Source: Vibrio fortis (GTDB lineage Bacteria; Pseudomonadota; Gammaproteobacteria; Enterobacterales; Vibrionaceae). Taken from it: a DNA stretch of 64,000 nucleotides. Positions 52,809 through 62,145 of this stretch are shown piece by piece. Both the position numbers and the translations under genes were made by a program. Location of the stretch: positions 186,001-250,000 of the forward strand of contig NZ_JFFR01000027.1 in assembly GCF_000695685.1 (NCBI RefSeq). The letters run 5' to 3'. Position 1 is the first letter of the stretch. Every line of letters begins with the position of its first letter. The notes beneath the pieces were generated by a model. It was not told the origin of the DNA. It searched no databases and saw nothing but the letters and a program-made list of their open reading frames with translations.

Positions 52809-53615
52809 ATGTCTGCTTTAAAACCTGTAGAATTCGTACAAACCATGATCGATGTTGGTGAAGCGAAAACAAAAACAAGTACTCGTGATCTTATTCTACG
52901 AGGCACGATGGCTGGTGTGATCCTTTCACTTGCTGTTGTAGTTGCGATTACGACTATCGTACAAACAGGTATTGGTATCGTTGGTGCACTTGTGTTCCCA
53001 GTGGGCTTTGTGATTCTTAGTATCATGGGCTACGACTTAGTAACGGGTGTATTCGGTCTAGCGCCACTGGCTAAGTTCGATAATCGCCCAGGTATCACTT
53101 GGGGTAAAATCTTCCGTTGTTGGGGTCTTGTTGGTCTAGGTAACCTGCTTGGTTCTCTACTTGTAGCATTCTTGGTTGCTGTTTCTCTAACAGGTAACTT
53201 CTCTCTAGATCCAAACGCAGTAGCTCAAAAGTTCATTGCGGTTTCAACTGCACGTAGCCTAGGTTTTGAAAACATGGGTATGGACGGATGGATTACGTGT
53301 TTCGTACGCGGTATCTTCTGTAACCTAATGGTTTGTCTAGGTGTAATCGGTAATATGACTGCGCGTTCTATGCCTGGCAAAGTTGCGATGATGTGGTTCC
53401 CAATCTTCATCTTCTTCGCACTAGTGTTTGAACACACAGTGGTAAACATGTTCCTATTCCCACTAGGTATGATTCTAGGTGCTGACTTCGGTATTGCGAC
53501 TTGGTTGAACTTTAACCTTATCCCAACAATCCTAGGTAACATTGTTGGTGGTCTAGTGATGACTTGTATCCCACTTTACCTAACTCACGCTAAAACAGCG
53601 CCAGCGATTAAATAA
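52809..53615 (+). CDS. nirC: Formate/nitrite-family (FNT) nitrite channel
   Basis: 268 residues with six membrane helices in the FNT fold. The region LVGLGNLLGSLLVA and the central FEHTVVNMF with the conserved pore His are clear, as is GNIVGGLVMTC. FNT pentamers pass nitrite or formate; position after nirBD argues for nitrite, hence NirC. AAGGGC precedes the ATG. Separated from nirD by 115 nt and a terminator-like hairpin. Confidence 0.88.
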   Translation: MSALKPVEFVQTMIDVGEAKTKTSTRDLILRGTMAGVILSLAVVVAITTIVQTGIGIVGALVFPVGFVILSIMGYDLVTGVFGLAPLAKFDNRPGITWGKIFRCWGLVGLGNLLGSLLVAFLVAVSLTGNFSLDPNAVAQKFIAVSTARSLGFENMGMDGWITCFVRGIFCNLMVCLGVIGNMTARSMPGKVAMMWFPIFIFFALVFEHTVVNMFLFPLGMILGADFGIATWLNFNLIPTILGNIVGGLVMTCIPLYLTHAKTAPAIK

Positions 53616-53650
53616 TCCTGACCTGAGTGATTAAGCGAATGAATTAACGG

Positions 53651-53682
53651 AAAGGCCCTGCAGTGTACTGTGGGGCCTTTTT
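53651..53682 (+). terminator. Rho-independent terminator after nirC
   Basis: AAAGGCCC and GGGGCCTTT pair, with an inner CAGT/ACTG stem, followed by TTTTAG. Confidence 0.8.
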
Positions 53683-53901
53683 AGCTTCTTTACCTCGTTT
53701 ACCTTCTTTACCTTCGTTGGTTGTGAACATCAATATTCACTATGCTTTAAAGAGTACGACAGCCAGTGATAAAGAATTGCAACGAGAATAACCAAAAACG
53801 TTAATTCAATTAGTTATGAAATATGCAAAAACTGTGATCGACGAGATGTTTTCTTGTTGATACAGTGAATTACAGCAAAATAATTAAAATAGGCGTAAGC
53901 A

Positions 53902-54657
53902 ATGAGTGAGCAAGCAGTAGAAAAAGGTTTCGTTTCTTTGGTGGGTGCCGGTCCGGGCGACCCTGATTTATTAACCGTTAAAGCCGCACGAGTGATTCAA
54001 CAAGCTGATGTTGTGGTATATGACCGTCTCGTATCTAAGGCAATCTTAGCGATGGCTAACCCAGGTGCAGAGATGCTTTATGTTGGTAAAAAACTAGATC
54101 ATCACTGCGTACCACAAGATCAAATCAATCAACTACTTGTGACTAAAGCTCAAGAAAACAAGCGCGTGGTACGTTTGAAAGGTGGTGACTCATTTATTTT
54201 TGGCCGTGGTGGCGAAGAGTGTGAAACGCTGGCAGAAAATAATGTCTCATTCGAAGTGGTTCCGGGCATCACAGCCGCAGCGGGGGCCACGGCTTACGCT
54301 GGTATTCCTCTAACGCATCGTGATCACGCACAAAGCGTACAGTTCATTACGGGTCACCTTAAGAAAGATGGTGAAGATATTGACTGGAAATCACTGGCTC
54401 AACACAACCACACCATCGTTTTCTACATGGGACTGAAAGAGAGCCCAAATATTCAGAAAAACCTGACTGACAATGGCATGCGTCAAGATATGCCTGTAGC
54501 AATTATCGAAAATGGTACGCGTCAGGAACAGAGAGTCTTTAGAGGTGGCTTGAGCGATTTGGCTGAGCTCGCTTCACAAGCTAAGAGCCCAGCATTGATT
54601 GTCGTTGGCAGTGTTGCTCAACTTCACGAGAAACTGGCTTGGTTCAACCAACAATAA
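53902..54657 (+). CDS. cobA: Uroporphyrinogen-III C-methyltransferase (SUMT)
   Basis: 251 residues, the stand-alone SUMT fold: VGAGPGDPDLLT, VVYDRLVS, RLKGGDSFIFGRG, PGITAAAGA and IPLTHRDHA. It methylates uroporphyrinogen III to precorrin-2, the first step to the siroheme needed by NirB. Unlike CysG, no dehydrogenase/chelatase domain is attached, so the later siroheme steps must be encoded elsewhere. It lies after a terminator and 286 nt downstream of nirC, so it probably has its own promoter. Confidence 0.95.
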   Translation: MSEQAVEKGFVSLVGAGPGDPDLLTVKAARVIQQADVVVYDRLVSKAILAMANPGAEMLYVGKKLDHHCVPQDQINQLLVTKAQENKRVVRLKGGDSFIFGRGGEECETLAENNVSFEVVPGITAAAGATAYAGIPLTHRDHAQSVQFITGHLKKDGEDIDWKSLAQHNHTIVFYMGLKESPNIQKNLTDNGMRQDMPVAIIENGTRQEQRVFRGGLSDLAELASQAKSPALIVVGSVAQLHEKLAWFNQQ

Positions 54658-54675
54658 CAACTTCTATTTGCTTGC

Positions 54676-55122
54676 CTAGATGCTGCAGCGGCTAGATTGT
54701 CGCTGCATCTCTTGCTGGCGCATCGGCATTTGGTCGATGAAGTTCGCTAAGAACGCCCAATCGGTCGTGCCACTCCATCGGTGTTTCTCTTTACCATCCT
54801 TGCCAATCAGAATCCCTGTGTGCTTACCCTTGGGGATCTCATAGATTTTCTTAACCGCTTCTAAGTTGAACTCTTCTTTTAACCAACTAGGCATAGTGTA
54901 ACCGTTCTCGGCAATAACCATAACCACAATGTCGCGTTCATCGATTTGGCAGTTGTTGATCAAAACACTATTCATAAACTCTTTAACCTTAGTATCTTGG
55001 TCTGGCGCAAACAGGATAACACTGCGATGTGGCAAACTGTGTGAGTGTTCATAGGCCGGGTAGGCGAGGGCAGTGTGAGAGCAAGCAACGATACCTGCAA
55101 TAGCGAGTAATCTTCCTAACAT
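54676..55122 (-). CDS. DUF4174 periplasmic protein
   Basis: 148 residues from the ATG at 55122, which has AAAGGAG 7 nt upstream (an upstream TTG is discarded). The signal peptide ends near SHTALA. The domain has HRSVILFAPDQD near the start, an acidic ERDIVVMVI strand, GILIGKDGKEKHRW and the family hallmark IDQMPMRQQEMQ near the C terminus. DUF4174 has a thioredoxin-like core of unknown function. A Cys at NNCQIDERD and one at the tail are present. Convergent with cobA. Confidence 0.85.
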   Translation of the reverse strand: MLGRLLAIAGIVACSHTALAYPAYEHSHSLPHRSVILFAPDQDTKVKEFMNSVLINNCQIDERDIVVMVIAENGYTMPSWLKEEFNLEAVKKIYEIPKGKHTGILIGKDGKEKHRWSGTTDWAFLANFIDQMPMRQQEMQRQSSRCSI

Positions 55123-55363
55123 CCTATGACTCCTTTCAAACAACGCGTGTTGTTGCTACTAAAAACTCTTTAAAAAACTGTTTTTGAAAGCGAGAGCAAC
55201 AAACTCTGCACAATAATCAAGCAATGATTAAATGCCGATACGTAAAGCATAGTTGATAGGTTCAAAATCAACGATAAGCGACTCGCATTTATTAAGCAGA
55301 TCGAATAGGGTAAAGGCTTATTTTTAAGAACCCAATAAAGGCATAGCGCCACAGGCACCATAC

Positions 55364-55837
55364 ATGGAAAATATTGCGATTCTGGTTGATGTTCAAAACG
55401 TGTATTACACAACAAGAGATAAGTATCGAAGCAATTTCGATTACAACCAATTTTGGTATGTGGCAACCACGGGGCGAAACGTCGTATCAGCTAATGCTTA
55501 CGCAATTTCTAGCCAAGATCCAAAACAGCGTCAGTTCCATCATATCCTCCGCGGTGTGGGCTTCGATGTAAAACTGAAACCTTTCATTCAACGACGAGAT
55601 GGCAGTGCTAAAGGCGATTGGGATGTCGGTATCGCGTTAGATGCAATCGAGTTGGCGGAGTCTGTCGATACGATCATTCTGGTTTCTGGCGATGGTGATT
55701 TCGAGATCTTAGTTGAACGTATGAAATCACGCTTCAATACAAAAGTGGAAGTCTACGGTGTGCCGGGGCTAACAGCTCAAAATCTCATCGATTCTGCAAC
55801 AAAATTTGTTCCAATCGAGAAAGATCTCCTAATGTAG
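55364..55837 (+). CDS. NYN-domain (LabA/DUF88-type) putative ribonuclease
   Basis: 157 residues, one PIN-like NYN domain with the acidic active-site residues: D9 (ILVDVQNVY), D in GDWDVGIALD and SGDGDF. Such proteins are predicted or shown to be metal-dependent RNases; LabA-like members occur widely in bacteria. No neighbour links it to a pathway. No good ribosome site is seen before the ATG. Confidence 0.85.
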   Translation: MENIAILVDVQNVYYTTRDKYRSNFDYNQFWYVATTGRNVVSANAYAISSQDPKQRQFHHILRGVGFDVKLKPFIQRRDGSAKGDWDVGIALDAIELAESVDTIILVSGDGDFEILVERMKSRFNTKVEVYGVPGLTAQNLIDSATKFVPIEKDLLM

Positions 55838-55873
55838 CCAAATAGTGCAATTTTATAATTGAAATCAATTTTA

Positions 55874-55900
55874 TGATAATTAAAATGCAAACCATTATTA
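55874..55900. promoter_or_regulatory. Weak Fur-box-like motifs before the response regulator gene
   Basis: TGATAAT at 55874-55880 and ATTATTA at 55894-55900 resemble Fur half sites, each extended site matching about 10 of 14 positions. They lie in a very AT-rich stretch, so chance is likely. Confidence 0.3.
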
Positions 55901-55917
55901 TTTAATAGGTGGTGGTG

Positions 55918-56583
55918 ATGTCTCGCATTTTAGTTGTTGACGATGATATTCAGTTATGTGAGTTGCTCTCTGAAGTGTTAGAAGCAGAGGGTTATCATGT
56001 TGATAAGGTCCATTGTGGCGAGAGTGCATTGGAGTTTATTCAGCAGAATCCGGTAGATCTGGTTCTACTAGATGTGATGCTGCCGAACCTTAACGGGCTA
56101 CAGGTGGCAAGACGCATTTGCCAACGCTTTGCCACTCCGATTCTTATGTTAACAGCGCTTAATGATGACGCCTCCATGCTAGATGGTTATCAAGCGGGTG
56201 CTGATCAATACATCGCCAAGCCTTTCAATGTTCCAGAGCTTCTAACACGAATTAAAGTGATTCTTCGTCGCGTCGGATTCGAGCGTCAGCGCCAATCTGT
56301 TGCGAGTTCGAACGAAGGCTTGTGTGAGCAACTGGCTCGTATCCCTCTGACTGGGACAGAAAAAGACCTGCTTGATTACCTGATTAAGCATAACGGCATT
56401 GTTGTTTCTAAATCTGATCTTCAAGTTCATGTGCTTAAGAGAGAGTTATGCCCATTCGATCGCAACCTTGATATGCATATCAGCAACATTCGACGTAAGT
56501 TAGTTCAGGCGGGTATTTCAAAGCAGCACATTAAAACTGTGCGCGGCAAAGGCTACAGTTACCTAGAGTCTGTAAGTGCATGA
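55918..56583 (+). CDS. OmpR/PhoB-family response regulator
   Basis: 221 residues from the ATG at 55918, after AGGTGGTG; three GTG codons just upstream in frame are less likely. Receiver with DDD pocket, phospho-Asp in VLLDVMLPN and Lys in IAKPF; then a winged-helix DNA-binding domain ending VRGKGYSYLESV. It overlaps the histidine kinase gene by 4 nt (ATGA). Upstream (55874-55900) there are two partial Fur-like motifs. Confidence 0.93.
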   Translation: MSRILVVDDDIQLCELLSEVLEAEGYHVDKVHCGESALEFIQQNPVDLVLLDVMLPNLNGLQVARRICQRFATPILMLTALNDDASMLDGYQAGADQYIAKPFNVPELLTRIKVILRRVGFERQRQSVASSNEGLCEQLARIPLTGTEKDLLDYLIKHNGIVVSKSDLQVHVLKRELCPFDRNLDMHISNIRRKLVQAGISKQHIKTVRGKGYSYLESVSA

Positions 56584-57971
56584 GTTCAAGTTATTTTCAT
56601 TGTCCTTCTTTTATTGAGAAACGTAAGGACGGTTTGACGTTTCAGCTGTTTGCCTACCTAACGATCATTATTGTCAGCATTTTTATCTTTCAGGGTATAG
56701 CGGAAAAGGCGTTAATGAGAGCTTTGCTAAAAGTTCCGGAGTCAGTGAAGTCAGATATGTTAGATCTGGCTTACCAAGCCGATATCTTGATTGAAGAAGG
56801 GGATATGGATGAATTGGCGGATTGGGCCAATGCACAAGAGTACTATCTATTCGTGCTCGATAAAGATAAACACCCAATCACCCATCGCCACATGCACCCA
56901 CACTTTGAGTTCAAACTGAGATTCTTAAGGGATCTGGATCACCAGCTTGATGCGCAAGTGAATCAACCCATTCTTGGTATTCCTTTGAAACATGACAACC
57001 TGTTAGTGGTTCAGTTTCCGAGGTACTTTCACCCGGCTCATACCTTTTCGACATACTCTTCATTGATGAAGGTGTTTATTGCTTTTGTCATCTTGATTTT
57101 GTTCTCTCAGATCCTTTCAAGGCGTCTCCAACAGCCTTTAGACCGATTACGTGAAGCAAGCCGTCGATTAGCGCAGGGTGATTTCTCTGTCGAGGTTGTG
57201 TCTGAGCTGAAATCCAACACCAGGGAATTTAACGAACTAGCAAGTGACTTCGACCATATGACGCAAGAGATCAAGTCACTGGGTGAGAAGCAACGTCGTC
57301 TAATTCGTGATGTTTCTCATGAGCTAAGAACGCCATTGGCAAGGCAGAATTTGGTGCTACACCTGCTACGTAACAGTGTTGAAGATAAGTCGGCACGCCT
57401 GATTGATAGGCTTGAGAGTGAAACCAAGGAGATGAATGACCTCGTTGGCGAAATTCTCGAATATAGCCGGTTAGAGAACGCACGCTATGATGCTGATGTG
57501 ACTTCAATGAACGTTGAACATTACTGTTCTCTGCTGGTTTCTGAAATGCAATACGACCTCAAAGGCGAGCAAACGCTGGTGGCGCATTTGTCGAATCAGA
57601 CACCGAGTGTCGACCTTGATGAAAGGCTCGTCCTTCGTGTGGTGAGAAATATTGTTGGTAATGCCATTAAATATGCTGGACCAGAAGCACGTATTGCATT
57701 GACCACCTATTACTACGAAGAAAGTTCGATCAAGCGTTACACTGTCATTTCTATAGAAGATAATGGCCCAGGTATTCCAGATGAGCAACTTTCGAGTGTG
57801 TTTAGCCCATTCACTCGCCTAGAATCAGCGCGTGATAAAAAGTCAGGCGGTTATGGTTTAGGCTTAGCTATCGTTAAAGAATCGATGGCAGTGATGAGTG
57901 GTCATGTAAAGGCGGAGAATAAATCGGAAGGAGGATTGAGGATCAATCTAATGTTCCCAGTTCAGCCTTAA
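56580..57971 (+). CDS. Sensor histidine kinase (EnvZ/CpxA-type), partner of the upstream regulator
   Basis: 463 residues: TM1 about 24-45, a periplasmic sensor (45-160) with a His-rich stretch (HRHMHPHFEF), TM2 about 163-182, HAMP (PLDRLREASRRLAQGDFSVE), HisKA with phospho-His in VSHELRTPLAR and an HATPase with NAIKYA, EDNGPGIP and GGYGLGLAI. It begins in the last codons of the response regulator, so the pair is translated together. The HRHMHPH segment could bind a metal; the signal itself is unknown. Confidence 0.92.
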   Translation: MSSSYFHCPSFIEKRKDGLTFQLFAYLTIIIVSIFIFQGIAEKALMRALLKVPESVKSDMLDLAYQADILIEEGDMDELADWANAQEYYLFVLDKDKHPITHRHMHPHFEFKLRFLRDLDHQLDAQVNQPILGIPLKHDNLLVVQFPRYFHPAHTFSTYSSLMKVFIAFVILILFSQILSRRLQQPLDRLREASRRLAQGDFSVEVVSELKSNTREFNELASDFDHMTQEIKSLGEKQRRLIRDVSHELRTPLARQNLVLHLLRNSVEDKSARLIDRLESETKEMNDLVGEILEYSRLENARYDADVTSMNVEHYCSLLVSEMQYDLKGEQTLVAHLSNQTPSVDLDERLVLRVVRNIVGNAIKYAGPEARIALTTYYYEESSIKRYTVISIEDNGPGIPDEQLSSVFSPFTRLESARDKKSGGYGLGLAIVKESMAVMSGHVKAENKSEGGLRINLMFPVQP

Positions 57972-57995
57972 ATTAAAAACGCGATAGATAACATG

Positions 57996-58025
57996 AAAAC
58001 GGCTCCTGTATTAAGGAGCCGTTTT
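57996..58025 (+). terminator. Bidirectional rho-independent terminator
   Basis: AAAACGGCTCCT and AGGAGCCGTTTT pair around a short loop between the convergent kinase and PTS IIC-EAL genes. Confidence 0.9.
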
Positions 58026-58035
58026 GGTTTCTACT

Positions 58036-60093
58036 CTATGCCGCTGCAGCGTTGGCTTGCTTGACATAATGCTGCAGCGCTGTGAGAGACAGCGACTTTG
58101 AATAATACCAACCTTGTATCGAAATAGAGTCGTCCTGAGGAATTAAATCGAGTTGCTGTTGAGTTTCAACACCTTCCACCACACAGCTTAAATCGAGCTC
58201 TTGAGCGACTCTTAACATTGCGTAGAAGACCCGTTTGCCTTTTTCGTTGTCTAGCGCTAACACAAAGCTACGGTCAATTTTAATGCAGTCCACATCAAAC
58301 TGATTCAGATAGCTCAAAGATGAAAAACCAACACCAAAGTCATCTAGGAAGATTTTACACCCGAGCTTCTTGAGGCGTTGTAGTGATTCCAACACTTTAG
58401 TTGTGTCTGTAACTAAGCTTTCTTCAGTGATCTCAATACTGACCCATTTGGCTACGGGCTCAATGGTTCGACAAATACGGTTCATTACCTCTTTATCTAA
58501 TAGAGTCTCAGGTGTGATGTTGATGCTGGTAGGTAGCACACACTGATTTACTTGAGAGACCTTGAGGTCGGACACGACTTTTTTGACCGTCCATAAATCG
58601 ATATCTGGCATCATGTTCGCTTGCTCGAAATAAGGAAGGAATGCACCAGGGTAGAGTATCTCACCGGACACCGGGTCTTTGGCTCGAATTAATGCTTCAC
58701 ACGAAATTACTTTGCCTGATGCGGTTTGAACTTGAGGTTGATACTCCATACAGAAATCGATTTGAGCATAGCGGCGTAAACCTTGTTCTAATTCCAGCGT
58801 CGCTTTTTGCTTGCTCACTTTTTCGGAGACTCTATCTGCGCTCAAAACGTCAGCTTCTTCACGACGTCTAGAGTAACTAGAGTCAAAAAACGGAAAAGCG
58901 ATACGGCCCGCTAGATTAAGTTTGTTCATTCGCATTACAAATGGCGTGTAAATAGCAAGGTCAACCAAGATCAGTAAGCATTGCAGTAACACCGCATTGA
59001 AATCCCCCTGAGTCGCCAACCAACCATTAAAGAATACCGGACTACTGAATGGGACAACAACAGATGGTATCGTCACAAGGCCCGCAGTGAGTACCGTATG
59101 AGATATAACTAAGTTAACGACAGGAACAATAAGGAAGGGCCAAAATAGTCGCGGATTAAATATGATGGGAAGCCCGAACAATAGGATTTCATTGATGTTT
59201 AAAAGTACCAACGGAAAAGCGGCTATCGCGATCAGTTTGGAGGCTCTGTCTTTGGCAAAGAGCAGTAGTGAGATTACTAAGCCAAATGTACCACCACAAC
59301 CGCCAATAAAAACAAAGATAGCCATCATAGAGTGATTTACTGCTGGGGTGTTTTGAGTCAGTGACGCTTGTTCAGGCACCGCTGCAATCAAAACATCGAT
59401 CCAAGGTAATAACGCGTAATAACCATGGATGCCGATAAACCACAAGAAGGAGTTAAATAGCGAGTACAAAACACCGAATGCTAGCGAGGAGTACTCGAAT
59501 AGCTGGTCAAGCCCACCAAAATCGAGGAAATAACTGAAGAGTGATACAAGCAACCAGCTGACGTTTAACATTAAAACTGCAGCAATGATTGAAGGCACAA
59601 TAAGGTTGAGAGAATCTTTTACCGTTTTTCCTACTTGTTCACTTCTTACAATTTTTAGCCATTTCTTTCGATAGAAGAAAGCAATCAGCGGAATGCTATA
59701 GAGTGGAGTTACTACCGAAATGATAAGTTCAAACGTGACTTTTACGTCAGAGAATGTCTGATGGAATAGCGCAAGATAGACAATAGAGATAAGCGCGATA
59801 GGTGGGCGAGGCAGACGCCATTGCATCGCTAAGATGTAAGAGAGCGCAGCAGTCAAAAGGATAGGGAATATCGTATTTAACTGATGAGAAGCGTTATAGA
59901 GCGTTTGAACCCAATATCTGTCTTTGCCAACGGTAAACTCACCGATAGACGCGCAGAATAAAATGAGAGAAGAGATCATCAGGCAAGGAAGGATCCAAAG
60001 GAGCCCTTCACGTATCGCAAGCATCTGATTCGCTAATACCAATCTTGCTGTTGGTAAGAATCGTTTTCTGTTGTTCGTAAGCTCTTGATCCAT
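58036..60093 (-). CDS. PTS IIC-like membrane domain fused to an EAL (c-di-GMP phosphodiesterase) domain
   Basis: 685 residues. Residues 25-410 are a ten-helix membrane part related to lactose/cellobiose-type PTS EIIC (NSFLWFIGIHGYYALLPWID, FVFIGGCGGTFGL, NINEILLFGLPIIFNP). Residues about 435-675 are an EAL domain with the usual catalytic elements: CEALIRAK, NITPETL, IEITEES, DDFGVGFSSL, IKIDRSF and VVEGVETQ; the QGYYFSKP end reads QGWYYSKS. It should hydrolyse c-di-GMP, with the membrane domain probably sensing a sugar. No PTS IIA or IIB partner is adjacent. Monocistronic. Confidence 0.88.
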   Translation of the reverse strand: MDQELTNNRKRFLPTARLVLANQMLAIREGLLWILPCLMISSLILFCASIGEFTVGKDRYWVQTLYNASHQLNTIFPILLTAALSYILAMQWRLPRPPIALISIVYLALFHQTFSDVKVTFELIISVVTPLYSIPLIAFFYRKKWLKIVRSEQVGKTVKDSLNLIVPSIIAAVLMLNVSWLLVSLFSYFLDFGGLDQLFEYSSLAFGVLYSLFNSFLWFIGIHGYYALLPWIDVLIAAVPEQASLTQNTPAVNHSMMAIFVFIGGCGGTFGLVISLLLFAKDRASKLIAIAAFPLVLLNINEILLFGLPIIFNPRLFWPFLIVPVVNLVISHTVLTAGLVTIPSVVVPFSSPVFFNGWLATQGDFNAVLLQCLLILVDLAIYTPFVMRMNKLNLAGRIAFPFFDSSYSRRREEADVLSADRVSEKVSKQKATLELEQGLRRYAQIDFCMEYQPQVQTASGKVISCEALIRAKDPVSGEILYPGAFLPYFEQANMMPDIDLWTVKKVVSDLKVSQVNQCVLPTSINITPETLLDKEVMNRICRTIEPVAKWVSIEITEESLVTDTTKVLESLQRLKKLGCKIFLDDFGVGFSSLSYLNQFDVDCIKIDRSFVLALDNEKGKRVFYAMLRVAQELDLSCVVEGVETQQQLDLIPQDDSISIQGWYYSKSLSLTALQHYVKQANAAAA

Positions 60094-60243
60094 ATGAGCA
60101 CTTATACCGAGATGATTTAACGGTTATTGTACCAATTACTCGAGAGCTATCTATGATTTTATGTAAATATGAAGCAATGATTTTCATATATGAGACATAT
60201 GTTTACAGCTAAATGCGATTGGTTGGTTATGGATGGTGAAAGG

Positions 60244-60277
60244 AAAACAAAAACGCCGCTTCATGAGAAGCGGCGTT
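60244..60277 (-). terminator. Rho-independent terminator of the symporter gene
   Basis: AACGCCGCTT and AAGCGGCGTT pair around a 6-nt loop; on the minus strand it is followed by TTTGTTTTCC. Confidence 0.88.
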
Positions 60278-60298
60278 GAGTTATTTCGTGAAAAGAGA

Positions 60299-61600
60299 TT
60301 ATGCCTGGCGAGCTAGATTCACTTGCTCTTCTTTTTCACCTGCTGCAGGGTCGTTGAAGCGTGCTTCGTCGAATGCACCTTCTGACTTAGCAACAATAAT
60401 AGAGACTGCACTATCACCCGTAATGTTAACTGCAGTACGGATCATATCCAGTAGACGGTCAACACCCATGATAAGAGCAATACCTTCTAACGGTAGACCA
60501 ACTTGGTTAAGAACCATTGCTAGCATAACCAGACCAACACCAGGAACACCTGCAGTACCAACAGAAGCTAGGGTAGCTGTCATGATAACCATTAGGTAAT
60601 CAGTCATAGATAGGTCGATGTTGTACGCTTGAGCGATGAACGCTGTTGCAACACCCTGCATGATAGCTGTGCCGTCCATGTTTACTGTCGCGCCTAGAGG
60701 AACAGTAAACGAAGCTACTTTGTTATCAACACCCATGCGGTTCTTCGCTGTTTCCATTGTTACAGGAATTGTCGCGTTTGAAGAAGCCGTAGAGAATGCG
60801 AACATGATAGCGTCTTCCATTTTACGTAGGAACGTAATTGGATTTAGGCCAGTAAAGCCTTTTAGCATTAAGCTGTAAGTCACTAGACCATGAAGTACAA
60901 GAGTACCCGCAAGAACTAGGAAGTATTCAGCAAGGTTCCAGATCGCACCCAAGCCAAGACCAGAGAACAGTTTCGCCATCAAGAAGAACACACCATAAGG
61001 CGCTAGGTTCATCAGTAGCGCAACAAGCTTCATGATTACTTCGTTAAGATCTTGGAATACAGCTGCAATGCGTTCACCCGGTTTACCCGCTGCACTAATT
61101 GCAATACCGAACAATACCGCGAACACGATCACTTGAAGTGTTTTGCCTTCAGCCATCGCTTGGATAGGGTTGGTTGGGAACATGTCGATGATGACTTGGC
61201 CTAGAGAAGGCGCGTCAGCTGATTTGAACGAGCTAGCTGCGGTTAGGTCAGCACCAGCACCAGGTTGGAAGAAATTACCGATTGTTAGAGCAAGGGTAAT
61301 TGCAACCGCTGTAGTACCAATGTAAAGAGCCAGTGTTTTACCGCCCATACGACCCAGTGTAGATAGGTCTTTCAAAGAACTAGTACCACATACTAGTGAG
61401 ACAAAGACCAAAGGAACAACAAGCATTTTTAAGCTGGCAACAAAGATTTTGCCGCCGACTTCAAATAGTCCGTTAACAATGTATGTATTAACAAAGCCAC
61501 TTTCTGCAAATAGGGATTGAATGGCGAATCCCACTAAGATACCTGCGACCATACCGAGAATAACGCGGCCGGTCAGAGACATAGGTTTCTTGGTATTCAT
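60299..61600 (-). CDS. Dicarboxylate/amino acid:cation symporter (GltP/DctA family)
   Basis: 433 residues with eight helices and two re-entrant loops of the DAACS family: AFSTASSNATIPVT (HP1 serine-rich motif), GATVNMDGTAIMQ (helix 7, NMDGT), GTAGVPGVGLVM (HP2) and DRLLDMIRTAVNITGD (substrate-binding helix 8). Members import glutamate, aspartate or C4-dicarboxylates with sodium or protons; substrate undecided. A CRP box lies about 110 nt upstream, and AAGGAG precedes the ATG. Confidence 0.9.
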   Translation of the reverse strand: MNTKKPMSLTGRVILGMVAGILVGFAIQSLFAESGFVNTYIVNGLFEVGGKIFVASLKMLVVPLVFVSLVCGTSSLKDLSTLGRMGGKTLALYIGTTAVAITLALTIGNFFQPGAGADLTAASSFKSADAPSLGQVIIDMFPTNPIQAMAEGKTLQVIVFAVLFGIAISAAGKPGERIAAVFQDLNEVIMKLVALLMNLAPYGVFFLMAKLFSGLGLGAIWNLAEYFLVLAGTLVLHGLVTYSLMLKGFTGLNPITFLRKMEDAIMFAFSTASSNATIPVTMETAKNRMGVDNKVASFTVPLGATVNMDGTAIMQGVATAFIAQAYNIDLSMTDYLMVIMTATLASVGTAGVPGVGLVMLAMVLNQVGLPLEGIALIMGVDRLLDMIRTAVNITGDSAVSIIVAKSEGAFDEARFNDPAAGEKEEQVNLARQA

Positions 61601-61706
61601 TTAGAACACTCCTTTTAATTATAACTTTGAGACCTTTCAAAGTGAGCGGCAGATTAGCAGTCGCAAGATTAAATAAAAAAACAAAATTGTTGGACAGAAT
61701 TATAGA

Positions 61707-61722
61707 TGTGATCAAAGTCACC
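61707..61722 (-). promoter_or_regulatory. CRP box upstream of the symporter gene
   Basis: TGTGA-TCAAAG-TCACC matches TGTGA-N6-TCACA at nine of ten key positions, centred about 114 nt upstream of the symporter start. Confidence 0.7.
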
Positions 61723-62028
61723 TGATTTTTATCGGTAAAAACAAAATAAATACAAAGTTAGATCATTATATTTAACATTTGTTACTGATTTTTAATGGCT
61801 TTCTCAATAATCAGTGAAGTGGATCGAGTTACATATGAAAGGATGATTTCGTATCGACTTAACGGCTTTTAACGCATGATTGCGGCTGAAATTACACTGA
61901 TTCGACATTTAAGCGAATAATGCGTGAAGCCAATATCGGTAATTGAGCAAATAACCTAATAAAACGGGCAGTTACCGCAACGCCTTTACATAACTTTACA
62001 AATGCAAAGATTGTAAATTTAATGCAAA

Positions 62029-62043
62029 TAGTAATGGTTATCA
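62029..62043 (+). promoter_or_regulatory. Fur box upstream of the TonB receptor gene
   Basis: TAGTAATGGTTATCA matches TGATAATnATTATCA at 11 of 14 positions. It lies 102 nt before a TonB-dependent siderophore receptor, the expected place for iron repression. Confidence 0.7.
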
Positions 62044-62145
62044 CTTATATTCCCCTCCGAAATATTCAGTAGTACCGGAAACGGTAGATCAAGCAACGTA
62101 CCGAGAGGACAGTTGTTTGAATAAAAAAGAGTCGGAGAAAAGGAC

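Larger units (their letters stand above)
61601..62145. other. 545-nt divergent regulatory region
   Basis: No coding signal. It holds a CRP box near the symporter gene (61707-61722), and a Fur box near the TonB receptor gene (62029-62043). The stretch between is AT-rich and shows nothing else convincing. Confidence 0.7.

Noticed and set aside
53857..53870. FNR-like site before cobA
   Set aside because: TTGATACAGTGAAT has only one good half site.
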